A program made the translations under genes and the position numbers. The notes beneath the pieces were generated by a model. The model ran no database searches. It saw only the letters and a list, made by a program, of their open reading frames with translations, and had not been told where the DNA came from. This document shows, piece after piece, positions 44,111-55,126 of a stretch of DNA of 64,000 bases. Within the stretch, counting starts at the first letter, position 1; each line of letters starts with the position of its first letter. Source of the stretch: Aplectana chamaeleonis (lineage: Eukaryota; Nematoda; Chromadorea; Rhabditida; Cosmocercidae); NCBI GenBank assembly GCA_029168955.1, contig JAPDOI010001712.1, positions 1-64,000 of the forward strand, read 5' to 3'.

Positions 44111-46615
44111 AAGTTTCTTGTTTTGATTTTTCTGAGTTACAGCTCGATAGATCGGCGTACCCAGTCCTGATCCAAACTATGAAGGCGATCCCAGCTGCAA
44201 TCGACCGCATCGCCGTTTCTTCCCCACGGCCTGCTGCATCTTGGCGGGCAAAATTATCGCTTAGCAAGGTCTTTCAGAGAGCAGTAACCCCACCCTCCAC
44301 GACCAGCCACAGAGTGTCAAATAATCACTCCGTGAGTTAACTGGGCCAACACTGTTCAAACGGCATCCCTGCGTTCCGCGTAGCCAGCACTGGTTTGAGA
44401 TTGCACTTCAACACAGGCTGTCGTTAAATCCGTAGATTCCAGCTACAAAATTATAGCGAGAATGTACGGGTTTAGCGACAGCGAGATCAATGTATCGAAT
44501 TTAGCCTTCGTGTTTACGTAGAATACGCGTAGAATTCGCACCCTAGTACCTTCGTCACAAGAATATGCGGGTTACGGAGTTAAAACCCGTAAATTCTCGC
44601 TACATGGAATGGGGCGGCGTTACAGGCCGTGCCCTCGGAGGCATCTAAATAGCTACGCGTTGGCATAGCGCTCGATTCTCTTCCAATGAAATCCATCGAC
44701 GCTTGCAGAACGTCGTGGCTACAATCATATCGCTCAATGTTTTGCAAACATTTTTTCACTAAAACTGCAATGATTCACAGGACAATATTTGAAGCACAAG
44801 GCCGCTCTCGATTTGTTGTGTTTGTTCAGTGACGGTGTGCTAAGGAGCCTTATCAGGGGATTCCTTACGAGGTAAAAACCACGAGTGAGAAAGCGCACAC
44901 GTACACATTCATTTTACCGTTCGTATGTAGCTCTGGAACAGCTCCTGCGCATCTGAGATGGTAGATAATGGAAAACTTCAAGTGCCGGAGCTGCACGTCC
45001 TCCAGTGTAGCGATTTGCCTTGATCAGAACAGTGTTCCAAATCAAACAAAAATCACAACGTCCAGCTTTTTCCTTAGAGCTTCTTGGGCGCGCTATTCAT
45101 ATTGATGCCATTTTCAAACGTTCTTTTCCTGCAGGATTGTGACCTCCTTTCTGACTATCAGCGTAGAACCCGCGCACACTAATTAGGCAGAAAAATACAG
45201 TGGAGTTTTTTTCGTACGATTTCTTTGTGATCCCTGCAAATGAACAGAATAATAACCAGTCAAGTGTCTTCCAAACCTGGAGCAGCGTCCATACGTCACG
45301 AAAACGCGGTCTATCGCTCTTAGGCGGAGTCCAGAGTACTTCCGCGAAGCGACGCGACGTTATAATCGGCTTACTTATCGATTAAGCAAAGTCGCTTCGC
45401 GTCGTCTTTAGGTGTTCACAGTGAAGAGGCTCGATAATGTCGAAATGACGCGCAATTTATCTTCGCAGGACGTAATTCGCGTCTCGCTGCAACGCGATTC
45501 GGAGCGATTGACATCGCGCCAAAATCAGTCCGTTTGTGTGGTTTTTTGTGTGGTTTTGCCGTTAATATAATGATTTATCGTAACAGAAACAATAGAAATG
45601 AAACAAAAATGGCATAAGAGGCATCTTCGAATAAACACAAAAGAGAACACAGCGTTGGAATCTGGGATCTCAGCTACTAGATACTTTCACAACTCTAGCG
45701 TTTTTGACATCTCCTCGAATTGGCGAAGTGAAAGCCAGGATTCAAATGCACTCTTATAGCCACCAATGGAGCAACGTTGCTGCTGCTCTCCACGTCGGAC
45801 CAACAGCAAATGCCCTTCGCTGATTTCAACCCAGATTTTTCAATGTTAAAGATTTTTTATCGCGCGTACTACGGTGTCACAAGAGGTTTTTCTTGTGAAT
45901 CAATAAAAAGCGAATCTCATTAACCAATGATCAGGCGTCCTTTCCACCTGATTCCTGCCTTCTCGAACACCAGAAAAAAAAGCTTTGTCGGTAATTTAAT
46001 TTTTTTTTGTTCTGGCAAAGATGTATTTTGTAGCCCACCAACCACATGTAGTACATACTAGCTGGAGGGGAGTCGGCGACTTTCGCCATTGCATTGCCAA
46101 CCATAATTGCTCTTGATCAGCAAGCTACTTCGCTTTGATAATAAATGGCGACATTTGTGATAAGATCTAACGAGAAATCGAATCCCCTAATTGTTAACTC
46201 AATAATTCAAATTTAGAACAAAGAGAATTCCAAAAAATTCCTTTTGTTTGAGAAGGAATAGAAATGAACGAAGAAAAATTTACAAGCCTTCAGCAATGTT
46301 CGTGTACAACTGGACTTTGATATATGGACAAACATCTGAATTTCATCGGTTAATGCTAGCAATCCGATGGTTTTTTTTTCTTTACGGTAAGATATCACTG
46401 GCCAAACTGATTTTCCACGGGCTGTTGAAGGTCCTTTGTCGATTGAATCCGCTTCCACAGTATTATACAGATTTTTGAAGAAAATCAATAAAATCGATAT
46501 TGTCAGAAGGTCGGTAAAAATCTACGGCGGTAATTTCTGTTGATAGAGGATTCTCAGAATTCCATAACTGTCACTGCTAGCGTTGACCGATGAGTTTCAG
46601 AGATTTGTCTATACG
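44111..46615. other. No gene recognised; one small inverted-repeat element
   Basis: At 44454-44602 there is a 149-bp element with 20-bp inverted ends (TAGCGAGAATGTACGGGTTT with 19 of 20 complementary). At 45319 a CTTAGGCGGAGTCCAGAGT repeat start resembles 63424, followed by GCGACGCGA-type sequence. The rest is AT-rich with no credible exon on either strand. Confidence 0.5.
44454..44602. mobile_element. Small MITE, 149 bp
   Basis: Inverted ends TAGCGAGAATGTACGGGTTT and AAACCCGTAAATTCTCGCTA (one mismatch). It is non-coding; no target duplication was defined. Confidence 0.7.
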
Positions 46616-47316
46616 TAGTGCACCAGGGGTGTGCCTCAATGAAAATTAATTTTTTCGTTAAGCGTTAATCGTTAATTTTCGGAAAAAACCGCGCTAACCC
46701 GTTAATGCGTTAACACGTTAATTTTGCATTTCGTTAAAACCATTAAAAAGTAAAACATTACAACGTCAAAAATCAATAAATTATCAGACCCCCATATCAA
46801 TCAGTGCCATACAGATTTCGGCGCGGGATAGGGCCCCACAGGGGATTTTGAGCTCCGGAGGGGATGAAGGGCTCCGGAGATGTCTGACCTTCGGAGGAAG
46901 ACCCAATGGACAATTGTGTATGTGAGTGAAAACCACCCGGAGCAATTTTTCACATGGAATTCATCTTCAACGATTTTACTGAAATGCTGTTTGAACTGAG
47001 TAGCGGGTGTAGGTGTTCAATTGCAAAGCTTAGGGTGAAGTGATCGTGAGGGTGTTCTCAAAATGATAGACATTACATATGAATCCTCAATGTGAAGTGC
47101 CTAAAGCACTCTGCCTACTAAATGCTGAATGATTTCTGCGAAAGACTTCTGTGAGTCAGTAGAGTTGATATTTGAGTTGGGTGGATTTACCCTAAACAAA
47201 AAAATTCCTCGTTTAAGATTGAGGCCGAGCAACGCTAGATTATGAGGGCTAACACGTCTCTCAGGTGTGGTCCCGTCGGAAGTCGGCAATTTTGAAAACT
47301 AAGAGTCGCGGGAGTA

Positions 47317-48559
47317 GTATATTTGAGTCCTGCGTGGCCGATTTATTCTATGCTGAGTTTCAGCGTCTAAAATGAACGCCGAAAACCACTACACTGATAG
47401 AAGAAGAAGACAAAAAACATCCAAGTTCGCGAATCTAGTAGGGTTTCAAAACTGCAATAACTTAAGTTTCAAATGAGGTACCTGGAAAAAAGCGTAGCTT
47501 TAGGAAACTATTTTCTGTACCCTACCGTTAGAAGCCTAGGGCACATCTGGAGTGTGCCCTTCGCGAAATTGTTTTCTGGTGTGGGTTCTGCGTCAATATT
47601 CGCGTTTTCTTGGTACTCTGTTAGATGTGGACCCACAGTGCATTTTAGAGAAGAACCCACAACAGGGAAATGTTCTTAAAAGGCGCTCTTCAGATTTGCA
47701 GAAGGTTGCAGACGGTAGAGTATAAAGTCTAGTTTCTCAAAGCCAGGATATTTCTAGATAACTCATTTACTACTTAACTTATACCCTTTTGAAAACCTAC
47801 TTTTTTCGAAGACACGTTTTTTTTGTTCGACGTTTAAGAGTACATTGTAGCGCCCTTCAGCGTCGATCTCAGACGGTGAATTTTCGTATGCAGGGTGAAT
47901 CAACGACGCTTGACTTAAAGGCACAGTCCAACCTCAGCATCGATTTTCTGGTTTTCTGCCTATCTTGAGAACGGTTCCACGCTGATTCCAATGATATCTC
48001 TGAAATTGTTCAAGACCCCATAGGAACGGAGTTATGGCCCCTCAAAAAATTGAGCTACGGAATCATGGTGGACGAGTTTTCCGAGGCTTGTAACCTCCGT
48101 CATTTGCAACCTATGTATGCGAGTCGACCAGAATAAAGAGAGAGGCTGAGAATGAAGGGAAGAACGGGGCTATCGATCAGAAACCATCTATCATCTCACC
48201 ACTATTGAGCTCGAAAGATCGTGAAAGGGGCGTGCCAAAGTGGCTTCCGGGGGTGGGCGCCCCAGGGTGGCTTCCTCCTATATCTCGCTTAGTCAGAGGG
48301 AATGAGAGCTCGCACTTGGCAGGTGTTATATACGGTGGGTCTACTTCACAATTGTATGGAAATCTCAGATTTCGTCCCTGAGCTTGGACTGTGCCTTTAA
48401 ATACCCTACTCTTGTGACTCCTAGTTTTCAAAATTGTCGACTTCCGGCGGGACCACACCTGAGAATGTGTGAGCCCACACACTGTAGCAGTGTTCACCCT
48501 CCATCCTAGACGGTGAAAGTGTGTACAAAGGGTAAATAGACCCCGCTTGACTCAAATAT
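47317..48559. mobile_element. Diverged inverted-repeat element enclosing a TTAA MITE
   Basis: The left end ATATTTGAGTCCTGCGTGGC and right end (complement of ATATTTGAGTCAAGCGGGGT) resemble each other. Outside and inside them, 47240-47316 (CTCAGGTGTGGTCCCGTCGG) is repeated inverted at 48403-48480. The nested repeats make exact boundaries uncertain. Confidence 0.45.
47919..48396. mobile_element. TTAA-flanked MITE, family B
   Basis: Ends AGGCACAGTCCAACCTCAG and GAGCTTGGACTGTGCCT with TTAA at 47915-47918 and 48397-48400. The interior is the inverse of the family A interior at 36525-37010 (for example GGACGAGTTTTCCGAGGCTT), showing a shared core. Confidence 0.9.
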
Positions 48560-48589
48560 CCTTCTATCGTGATCCGTACTTTGCATAAC

Positions 48590-48840
48590 TATTAACATCG
48601 AGCGGGATCGAACTCCCCCCCCCCCTCAAACATCCGCATTTCATTATTCAGCACAGGCTGTAACCAGTTATAGCGTGGCCCACCAAAAGTTGCCCATCTT
48701 ATGACCCATGAGAAGCGGTTGGTCAAAGATCGATGTGTTCGAAACTCATAGCAGCACAATCGCTCTCGCTCAATCGGTGGCCAGCGTTTTGCATAGGAAT
48801 TCATGCATGTTGATCTTCTGCCGACCTCTTCTCATTGATG
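48590..48840. repeat. Dispersed repeat related to 50953-51123
   Basis: Shares ordered blocks with 50953-51123: GTTGCCCATCT / GTTTGCGCATCT, CTCGCTCAAYCGGTGGC and GGAATTCATGCATGTTGAT / GGATTGATGCATATTGAT. A GTTCGATCC-like B-box occurs on the minus strand near 48605, but no good A-box was found. Confidence 0.5.
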
Positions 48841-48844
48841 AGTA

Positions 48845-50449
48845 CAGTGCGTTCGGAAATGATAGGGACCCCTCTAAAAAATGAGATTTTCAAAGAAATT
48901 CTGGGAATGGTGATGAATACTGTTCATCAATGAATTCAGCGTGATAAAAAACCTCTGTTCGCAACTTCCTTGAAACCGTGCCTAATTTCATAAGATTTTT
49001 CCTTTACATTTAGGAAATTTCACCGTTCGGAAATGATAGGGACACCTTGCAAAAAATGGAACTTTTCCCTTCGAACAAAATTTCCCGTTACAAGTTCACT
49101 ATATGAACGCAACACGAGGACACCCAACATCTTTATTCCAACCATTGGCCGTGGTACATCGCTTACTGTTTCCGAACAAGCCGAAATACGTGCCCTCAAC
49201 GCTGCCGGGCTGAGCCAACGCCGAATCGCCTCCCAGCTCGGACGTTCCCCCAACTGCATCACCCAGCTCCTACGAGATCCAGACTCCTACGGCTTGGCGA
49301 AGAGTCCTGGACGCTCAAGAAAGGTCAGCGGCAGGGATGCACGGAGGATAAGCCGACTCTGCTCAACTAGTAGTCTGTCTCTCAACCAAGTGAGGGCTCA
49401 GTTGTCGCTCAATGTGTCGAAGACTACTGTTTGGAGCGTCGTGAACGCAGACGAAAACATCATCCGTCAAGTGATGAAGAAGGCTCCATCACTCTCAGAA
49501 GCCCACAAAGTAGCCCATCTCCGGTTTGCAAGGAACAACATGGCAACAGACTGGTCAAAGGTATGGGATTCTCTAAAAACCCGATAAAATTTAAAAAGAT
49601 AAAGGCGACATGTTCCAAGTAATTTTCTCCGACCAAAAGAAGTTTAACCTTGATGGACCTGACGGTGCTCGATGCTACTGGAGAGATCTTAGCAAGGATC
49701 CGATGGTATTTAGTCGAAGAAATTTCGGAGGCGGTTCGCTGATGTGTTGGGGAGCATTCTGCAGCGAAGGTGTTTTGGAAATCGCCTTCACTTCGTGTCG
49801 GATGGATTTGGAGGAGTATCAAGAAACATTGCGTGCGCATCTTCTGCCGTTCTTCACTGGAAACAGGCGTCAACGCTACATTTTCCAGCAAGATAACGCT
49901 GTGGTCCATGTCTCCAGATCCACAAAAGCGTGGCTTCAACAAAACCGAGTTCACGTGATGGAATGGCCCGTGTGTAGTCCTGACTGCAACCCGATAGAGA
50001 ATATCTGGGGCATAATTGTGCGCCAGATTTACGCGAATAACAAGCAGCATGGGACCGTAGACGAGCTAAAGGCCGCTGTACTCGAAGCCTGGAGAAATTT
50101 GGATAAAAATGTGATATCCAATTTGATCACTTCTATGCCGAATAGAATTTTTGAATTGATTTCCAACTCTGGAGGTGCGATATCATATTAGATTTCATGT
50201 ATGTGTATATTTGTTCATTCCTTGTTTGATAATTTTTGTTTTTTAATAGTGTCCCTATCATTTCCGAACGACGAATAATGTGGCAATTTAAAATAAAATA
50301 TTACATTATTATGCTATTGTTATAGAAACAAGTGAACATAGGTTATTTACCTTGCTGAATTCATTTATGAGCATTACCGAACGCCGCACGCAATTTAAAC
50401 ATAAAGACTGTGGTTTTCAGGGGTGTCCCTATCATTTTCGAACGCACTG
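48845..50449 (+). mobile_element. Tc3-like transposon, nearly intact, with double repeats in each end
   Basis: Ends CAGTGCGTTCGGAAATGATA and the inverted TATCATTTTCGAACGCACTG with TA on both sides. The same motif is repeated inside each end: at 49024-49045 on the left and 50249-50270 on the right. This gives two direct repeats per terminal inverted repeat (an IR/DR arrangement, known from several Tc1/mariner elements to be transposase binding sites). The length of 1605 bp is normal for the group. The transposase occupies the interior. Confidence 0.9.
49033..50191 (+). pseudogene. Tc3-like DD34E transposase with one intron and a one-base frame defect
   Basis: The first part (49033-49560) has the N-terminal DNA-binding domain: SEQAEIRALNAAGLSQRRIA then GRSPNCITQLLRDP, a helix-turn-helix, and a second at VSKTTVWSVV. 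The second part (49619-50191) has the catalytic domain: FSDQKKFN (first D), QQDNAVVH (second D) and CNPIENIWG (E, 35 residues after the second D, hence DD34E), with LDGPDG and GGGSLMCWGAF between. All three catalytic residues are present. The parts are separated by 58 bases beginning GTATGG and ending TTCCAAG. A GT-AG splice would leave the frame off by one base, so this copy is inactive unless the base is a sequence error. The related element at 42743-43862 has an intron-like gap at the same codon. Confidence 0.85.
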
Positions 50450-50951
50450 TACATGTACAAAATTTGCTGGACTGCACTATACATACACTTTTGCACTTTC
50501 AGCCCCTCTTTATACGTAAATGCGTAGGCGCTGTTCGTCCTCGCAAACATCCGCATTTTTTCGCGTAGCACTAGCTTCACCATTTTAACACGACAAGAGT
50601 AATTTAACTGCAATCAAACGCTAGAGGCAAGCCTGCTAGATAAACACTGTTTGAACACATCAGCTCTAGGTGGGGAGAAGGGGGGGGGGTAGAACACTGT
50701 CAAAACTTGACCTACTCACGCTCATTTGGTTGGGTTCTGAGCGAACTTGGCGTTGGAGTGGGGGTCTGAGCAAAACTGGCCGACCCACACCTCGTGCAGA
50801 ACCCTGCTGCCATAACTCTACGACAATTAACGAATTATAAATTAACGTGATTTCAAGACTTTTTCGTTAAGCGTTAATCGTTAATTTTCGAGAAAAAACC
50901 GCGTTAACCCGTTAATGCGTTAACACGTTAACGTTATAACGCACAGCCCTG

Positions 50952-52504
50952 TAGTGCACCAAAGTTTGCGCATCTAGATATCACTGAGAGGCGGACGGCT
51001 GGAGACCAATAAGTATGGAACTCATTGCAGCATAACCCCACTCGCTCAACCGGTGGCGAACGCTCTGCTCTGGGATTGATGCATATTGATTCCCAATCGA
51101 CCGCTTCTTACTGATACGCAGATTGGCAAATTTTGATGGACTACACTAGCCAAATCCATTTCTGGCGGAATCGAGACACGATTTCCACTGCCAGTTCCAA
51201 GATACACTACCGCTCGTAGGATTTGGTCAGAGGGCGAGCGGGGAAGCGTTTCCGCGTCTTTAGCGTCCTCTTCTAATAGCTTCCACCAAAATCAACTTTT
51301 TTCCAGATCCGAAAATGTATTTAGGATCCAGGTAAGAAGAGCTATCCAACGATGTAACGCTTGCTAAGGTAAAGATTTTAACGAAGAGGTCTGGAATGTG
51401 ACTTCCAGATCTTTATACAGTTCATATTTGCAGCCGCATACTGTATTTTATACTGTACGGCACACTAAAAACTGCGTCCCAAAATTTTCTGTTTAATTCA
51501 ACTCCTAAAAATAATTATACCCCTGGATAGCCACTCTTACATGAATCGTAAATAGTTTTTCGGAACAGAAAAAATCAGTTTTAAGTTTAAATAATGACGC
51601 GAAAACGCATCCCGTAAGCCATCTTTACTACGCAGACAATAGGACGGACTTATCACGACGCCAAATAGGAATGCGGAGTCAACGGCTACCGAACCGCTTT
51701 TTTTTGTGCGCGGTCAGCTCTAAATGGGGTTGCGGTCCGTACGCTTGGACGAAAATAGGACCCACCGTAAGAAACTCGATTTAACTTAGTTATTGATCAT
51801 AATACAACTAGGCGGAGTCTAATAACAAAATTAAACACCTGCGTGCGTTACGCCCTCCGTCTGGCAGGGACAGAGTGCACCCCCCCCCTTACAGGGGAGG
51901 CTTGTCACCTTCCGGTGGCGATTTGGGAAATCATGTTGTCCTCGCTGTAGGTCTGTGAGAGTATACAAAAGACCCGTGCTTGACATTGGCTAAATGGCTG
52001 CGGGGATTCCAAAAACGGCATTTTCATTATTTCAAAAAAGGGAAGGGGTACCCATCGGAATTTTTGGGGCGATCAGAAAAATTTTTTCGGATTCGGCTCA
52101 ACACTTACAACTGGGAGTTATTTAGGGCGCTGAACCCGGATCTGGGGTTTACTCCTAGCCAAGCTTAGGGTTACTGTAGATTACGGTAGGCAAAACGCCT
52201 TTAAACTGACAAAACCTACCTTTAAATTTCGAAAAGCGAAAAAATGAACCTCAAATTCGTGTTTAGCGTCCCAAATACCGTATTTTCTCTTTTAGAGGTG
52301 CATGTACTTCTATTATTCAGGCCTCTTTTTTAGGTGCACTTCTTATAGAGGTGCACTTCGAATAGAGGGTGTACTTCTATTTTTCGGCCTTGTTTTTAGA
52401 AATTCTTATAGTGAAGACTTTAATAACAAAACTACGATTTTCTTGATCAGCAACAATGAAAAGTCAGCTATTAGAGTCCGCATGAGTTAGGGCTTGCACA
52501 CTCG
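50952..52504. other. Dispersed repeats, no gene recognised
   Basis: 50953-51123 is a copy of the repeat seen at 48590-48840; the hAT-like element inserted at its edge. 52000-52250 (GGGAAGGGGTACCCATCGGA, TTCGGATTCGGCTCAACACT) belongs to the family at 27731 and 29955. The interval 52290-52400 has GTGTACTTCTATT / GTGCACTTCTTATAG direct repeats related to 53245-53330. No exon is supported. Confidence 0.5.
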
Positions 52505-52508
52505 TTAA

Positions 52509-52938
52509 AGGCAGTGTTCACGATAAATTCCACTTCCGATATCTCCACGGTTTACGGAAGGTCTGGTGCCCTATATAGCAAGGCATGCTAAAAAAGGACA
52601 CGAAAGACGCGTTTTTGAGCAAAAATAGGCCCTCCCTTCTTTACGTTGTTTTTTAAGCGTGGAGGAATTGACCGCTAGAAGGATGATACCTATCAGTGCA
52701 ATGAAGCAAACAGCTCACTTATATGCACTTCCTTCACTTGATCATTCCTATAATCTGAGTCTTCATTTGTTCATTCCGAGGGGGCGGATCTGGGGCACCA
52801 AAACGCTTGTTTGCAGCCGTTATTTTGCCATTCCTGGCTCTTTTTCTACCGTTCCTTTGGCACTGGGAGCCTAGGATCCTTCTCCGCTATCATTTTACTG
52901 TGGAAAGTCAACGAGGATTATCATCGTGAACACTGCCT
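52509..52938. mobile_element. TTAA-flanked MITE, family A
   Basis: Ends AGGCAGTGTTCACGATAAAT and ATCATCGTGAACACTGCCT with TTAA at 52505-52508 and 52939-52942. Its interior differs from that of the copies in the LINE. Confidence 0.9.
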
Positions 52939-52996
52939 TTAATACTATTATCGTCATTCAATATTTCTTGATTCCTGAGCTTCATTTTGTAGTGTC

Positions 52997-53512
52997 ATCA
53001 AGATATGTTTTCGAAGCTCGGTATGCGGTTGAAGATGTTGACCAACCGCTTTATTCGCAACGTTTCGGGTCGTAGACCCTTCTTCAGGCGGCTAGCAGCT
53101 GCGGCAGCGGCACGGTGTTAGGGCGGGAGGGATGAACCGTCTCAGCGGTCGGCCAGCTTCAGCAGTGCTATAGGAGCGAATGTCTGTATGTTGTTGTTTG
53201 TTGTTTGTGTTGTTTTCAACAACGAATGTTTAAATTTGTATTCTTCATCTTATTTAGGAGTGTACTACTAATAGACTACTAATAGAGGTGTACTTCATAT
53301 AAAGGGTGTACTTCTAATACTCAGCCCTCTCTTATAGCACTGCTGAAGCTGGCCGACCGCCGAGACGGGTCATCCCTCCCGCCCTAACACCGTGCCGCTG
53401 CCGCCGCAGCTGCTAGCCGCCTGGAAGAAGTGTCTACGACCCGAAACGTTGCGAATAAAGCGGTTGGTAAACATCTTCAACCGCATACCGAGCTTCGAAA
53501 ACATATCTTGAT
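52997..53512. mobile_element. Foldback element with 176-bp arms
   Basis: Arms 52997-53172 and 53334-53512 are reverse complements (ATCAAGATATGTTTTCGAAG; CGGCACGGTGTTAGGGCGGG). Each arm contains the block CGACCCGAAACGTTGCGAAT preceded by CTGAAGAAG-like sequence. This block type is common at the 3' side of invertebrate retroelements. The central loop holds a TGTACTTC-type repeat that is duplicated directly at 53575-53662. Confidence 0.8.
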
Positions 53513-53662
53513 AACACTATTATCGTCCTTTTCTAAGCCGTAACACTGTTTTAGAGTCAAAATTTGTATTGTTCATCTTATTTAGGAGTGTACTACTAAT
53601 AGACTACTAATAGAGGTGTACTTCATATAAAGGGTGTACTTCTAATACTCAGCCCTCTCTTT
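53245..53662. repeat. Direct repeat pair of AGGAGTGTACTACTAATAGA type
   Basis: 53255-53330 and 53584-53662 are nearly identical (ACTAATAGAGGTGTACTTCA, AAAGGGTGTACTTCTAATAC, TCAGCCCTCTC). One copy lies in the loop of the foldback and the other just outside it. Confidence 0.75.
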
Positions 53663-54871
53663 TTGGTGTACTTCAAATAAAGGTGTACTTCTAATAGAGG
53701 AAATACGGTAACACCCGCAGTGCAATTTTGAGTCAGACCTGAGACTTTTACCGAGCTACTGTATACCCACCGTAACCTACCGTAATTTAACGAAAATCGA
53801 TTAACGGGTCGCGGATTCGTGTTAGGCGCCCCGAATAGACTCCATGTACAAGTTTTGATGCGATTTGATCGCAGGATTCTCGAAATCGTCAAAGGTCGCG
53901 TTTGGGCAGCAATTTCCCCAATTTCGAAGCTTCAGACCAAATCAGATGAATTTTTTTGAATATTGACAAATGGGCCTCATATTCGTAATCAGCACCAAAT
54001 CAACCCCAGAAACAAGTTTTAAGCTCAATCCGAGACAATTTTTGAACGCCCGAAAAGTTGTCATTCGTGTACCCCCTTTTCCATTGGCAGAGCTTATGGA
54101 AATGCCCACTTTTGGAAAACTGTGAATCTCTGAGGCATTTAGCCGATTCCGAGAATGTAATATTGGAGCACTTCACTCCCCCTAGAACATATTAAAGTGG
54201 CACCTCGAACTCCATTTTATGTGCACAACCCTCCCTTTTAGCTGACCAATGAGCTAGGAAATGTACCTCAAACTTGGGTAACTGAACCGGCGACGATCTC
54301 GTTTTACCACACAGGACAGTGCATCATAATCGACGTGGTTCGGTCTCGGTCAATCCGATATGTGACGTTGCTCGCGATCAACCGGAATACGATGCAGCTC
54401 GTTCGCGATCAGTCCTAACTAAATTGCTGTACGCGATAGAAACGATTTGTGCTAGCGGTAAGTTTTACTTACCTCTACTCTGCGCGATAAGTCCGCACTT
54501 CTATAGGACATACTACGCGAAGATATCGAGCTCCAGCAGCCTTTTCGCGGTCAGTTTGAAATGGATTTTTGCTCGCGGTAGGAACGGTTCCTGGGCGCGA
54601 TTGATACTATCCGCCAACTTCTGCGCGCGATAGGTCTGCCCTATTGTCTGAGTATGTATAAAGTCAAACCTCTCCCTGAGCGTCTCCGTCCCTGCAAAGC
54701 TCTTCTGTGATTGGCCAATTTAGCCAATTGACCAATAGCCCGTGGGCTTCGCCGGGATGGCGACGCTGGAAGAGAGATATCCTCTCTTTCAGGGTTATAT
54801 TTAGTGTGTTCTATTGCGTACTCGCGCTGCGGACCCGCGACGCATCGGTTTTGTACAAGCGTCCGCGCCCA
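53663..54871. other. Dispersed repeats; CGCGATAG-rich tract; no gene recognised
   Basis: 53690-54170 is a diverged copy of the family at 37150-37640. 54305-54640 carries irregularly spaced GCGCGATAGG-like motifs (54358, 54380, 54432, 54480, 54545, 54590, 54620) with no clear period. An SL1-like sequence lies at 54267-54288 on the minus strand. No exon is called. Confidence 0.45.
54267..54288 (-). other. SL1-like 22-base sequence followed by a splice-donor-like GT
   Basis: On the minus strand 54288-54267 matches the nematode SL1 leader at 20 of 22 bases (differences at leader positions 5 and 7) and is followed by GTACATTTCC. No Sm-like site is found within 60 bases, so an SL RNA gene is unlikely. 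It may be a pseudogene fragment or a fossil of a trans-spliced message. Confidence 0.4.
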
Positions 54872-55126
54872 ACTGGGGCCGAATGCATCAACGCGCCGGG
54901 TTGGGGCAGGGACAGGGCAGTCGGCATTTCTGACGATCGCAGTGCAAGGGGAGTAGATCATCTAACCAATCGTGCCCCAGCAGTGTTTTTTCGCTGCTCT
55001 AGCTGCCCCAGCCTCCTAGCTGGGGCAGCGGGGGCCCGGTTGATTTTGGGTTTCACGTAGATCTCCAAGGGCGCAGACTGCCCTGCCCCTGCCCCAACCC
55101 GGCGTATTGATGCATCCGGCCCCTGA
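54872..55126. mobile_element. Hairpin MITE with GGGTTGGGGCAGGGACAGGG arms
   Basis: The left arm starts CTGGGGCCGAATGCATCAAC and the right arm ends GATGCATCCGGCCCCTG. A second, inner perfect stem GCTGCCCCAG / CTGGGGCAGC lies at about 55001-55030. No target duplication was found. Confidence 0.75.

Larger units (their letters stand above)
46624..50951. mobile_element. 4.3-kb hAT-like insertion with exact 8-bp target duplication
   Basis: Left end CAGGGGTGTGC and right end GCACAGCCCTG are inverted (10 of 11). TAGTGCAC is present exactly at 46616-46623 and 50952-50959. Both ends also carry a roughly 75-bp GTTAA-rich block in direct orientation (TTCGTTAAGCGTTAATCGTT, then CCCGTTAATGCGTTAACACG). No hAT transposase is recognised inside. 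The interior contains a TTAA MITE, an inverted-repeat element and a Tc3-like transposon, so most of its length is secondary insertion. Confidence 0.8.

Noticed and set aside
46750..47300. hAT transposase inside the 4.3-kb hAT-like insertion
   Set aside because: No recognisable transposase motif was found in any frame. The only transposase in the interval is the nested Tc3-like one.
48600..48680. tRNA or tRNA-derived SINE on the minus strand, because of a GTTCGATCC B-box-like motif
   Set aside because: No convincing A-box and no cloverleaf could be drawn. The related repeat at 50953-51123 lacks the B-box.
52997..53512. Functional hammerhead ribozyme in the foldback arms
   Set aside because: An extra base interrupts the core, and stems I and III could not be formed convincingly by eye. 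Kept only as a low-interest observation.
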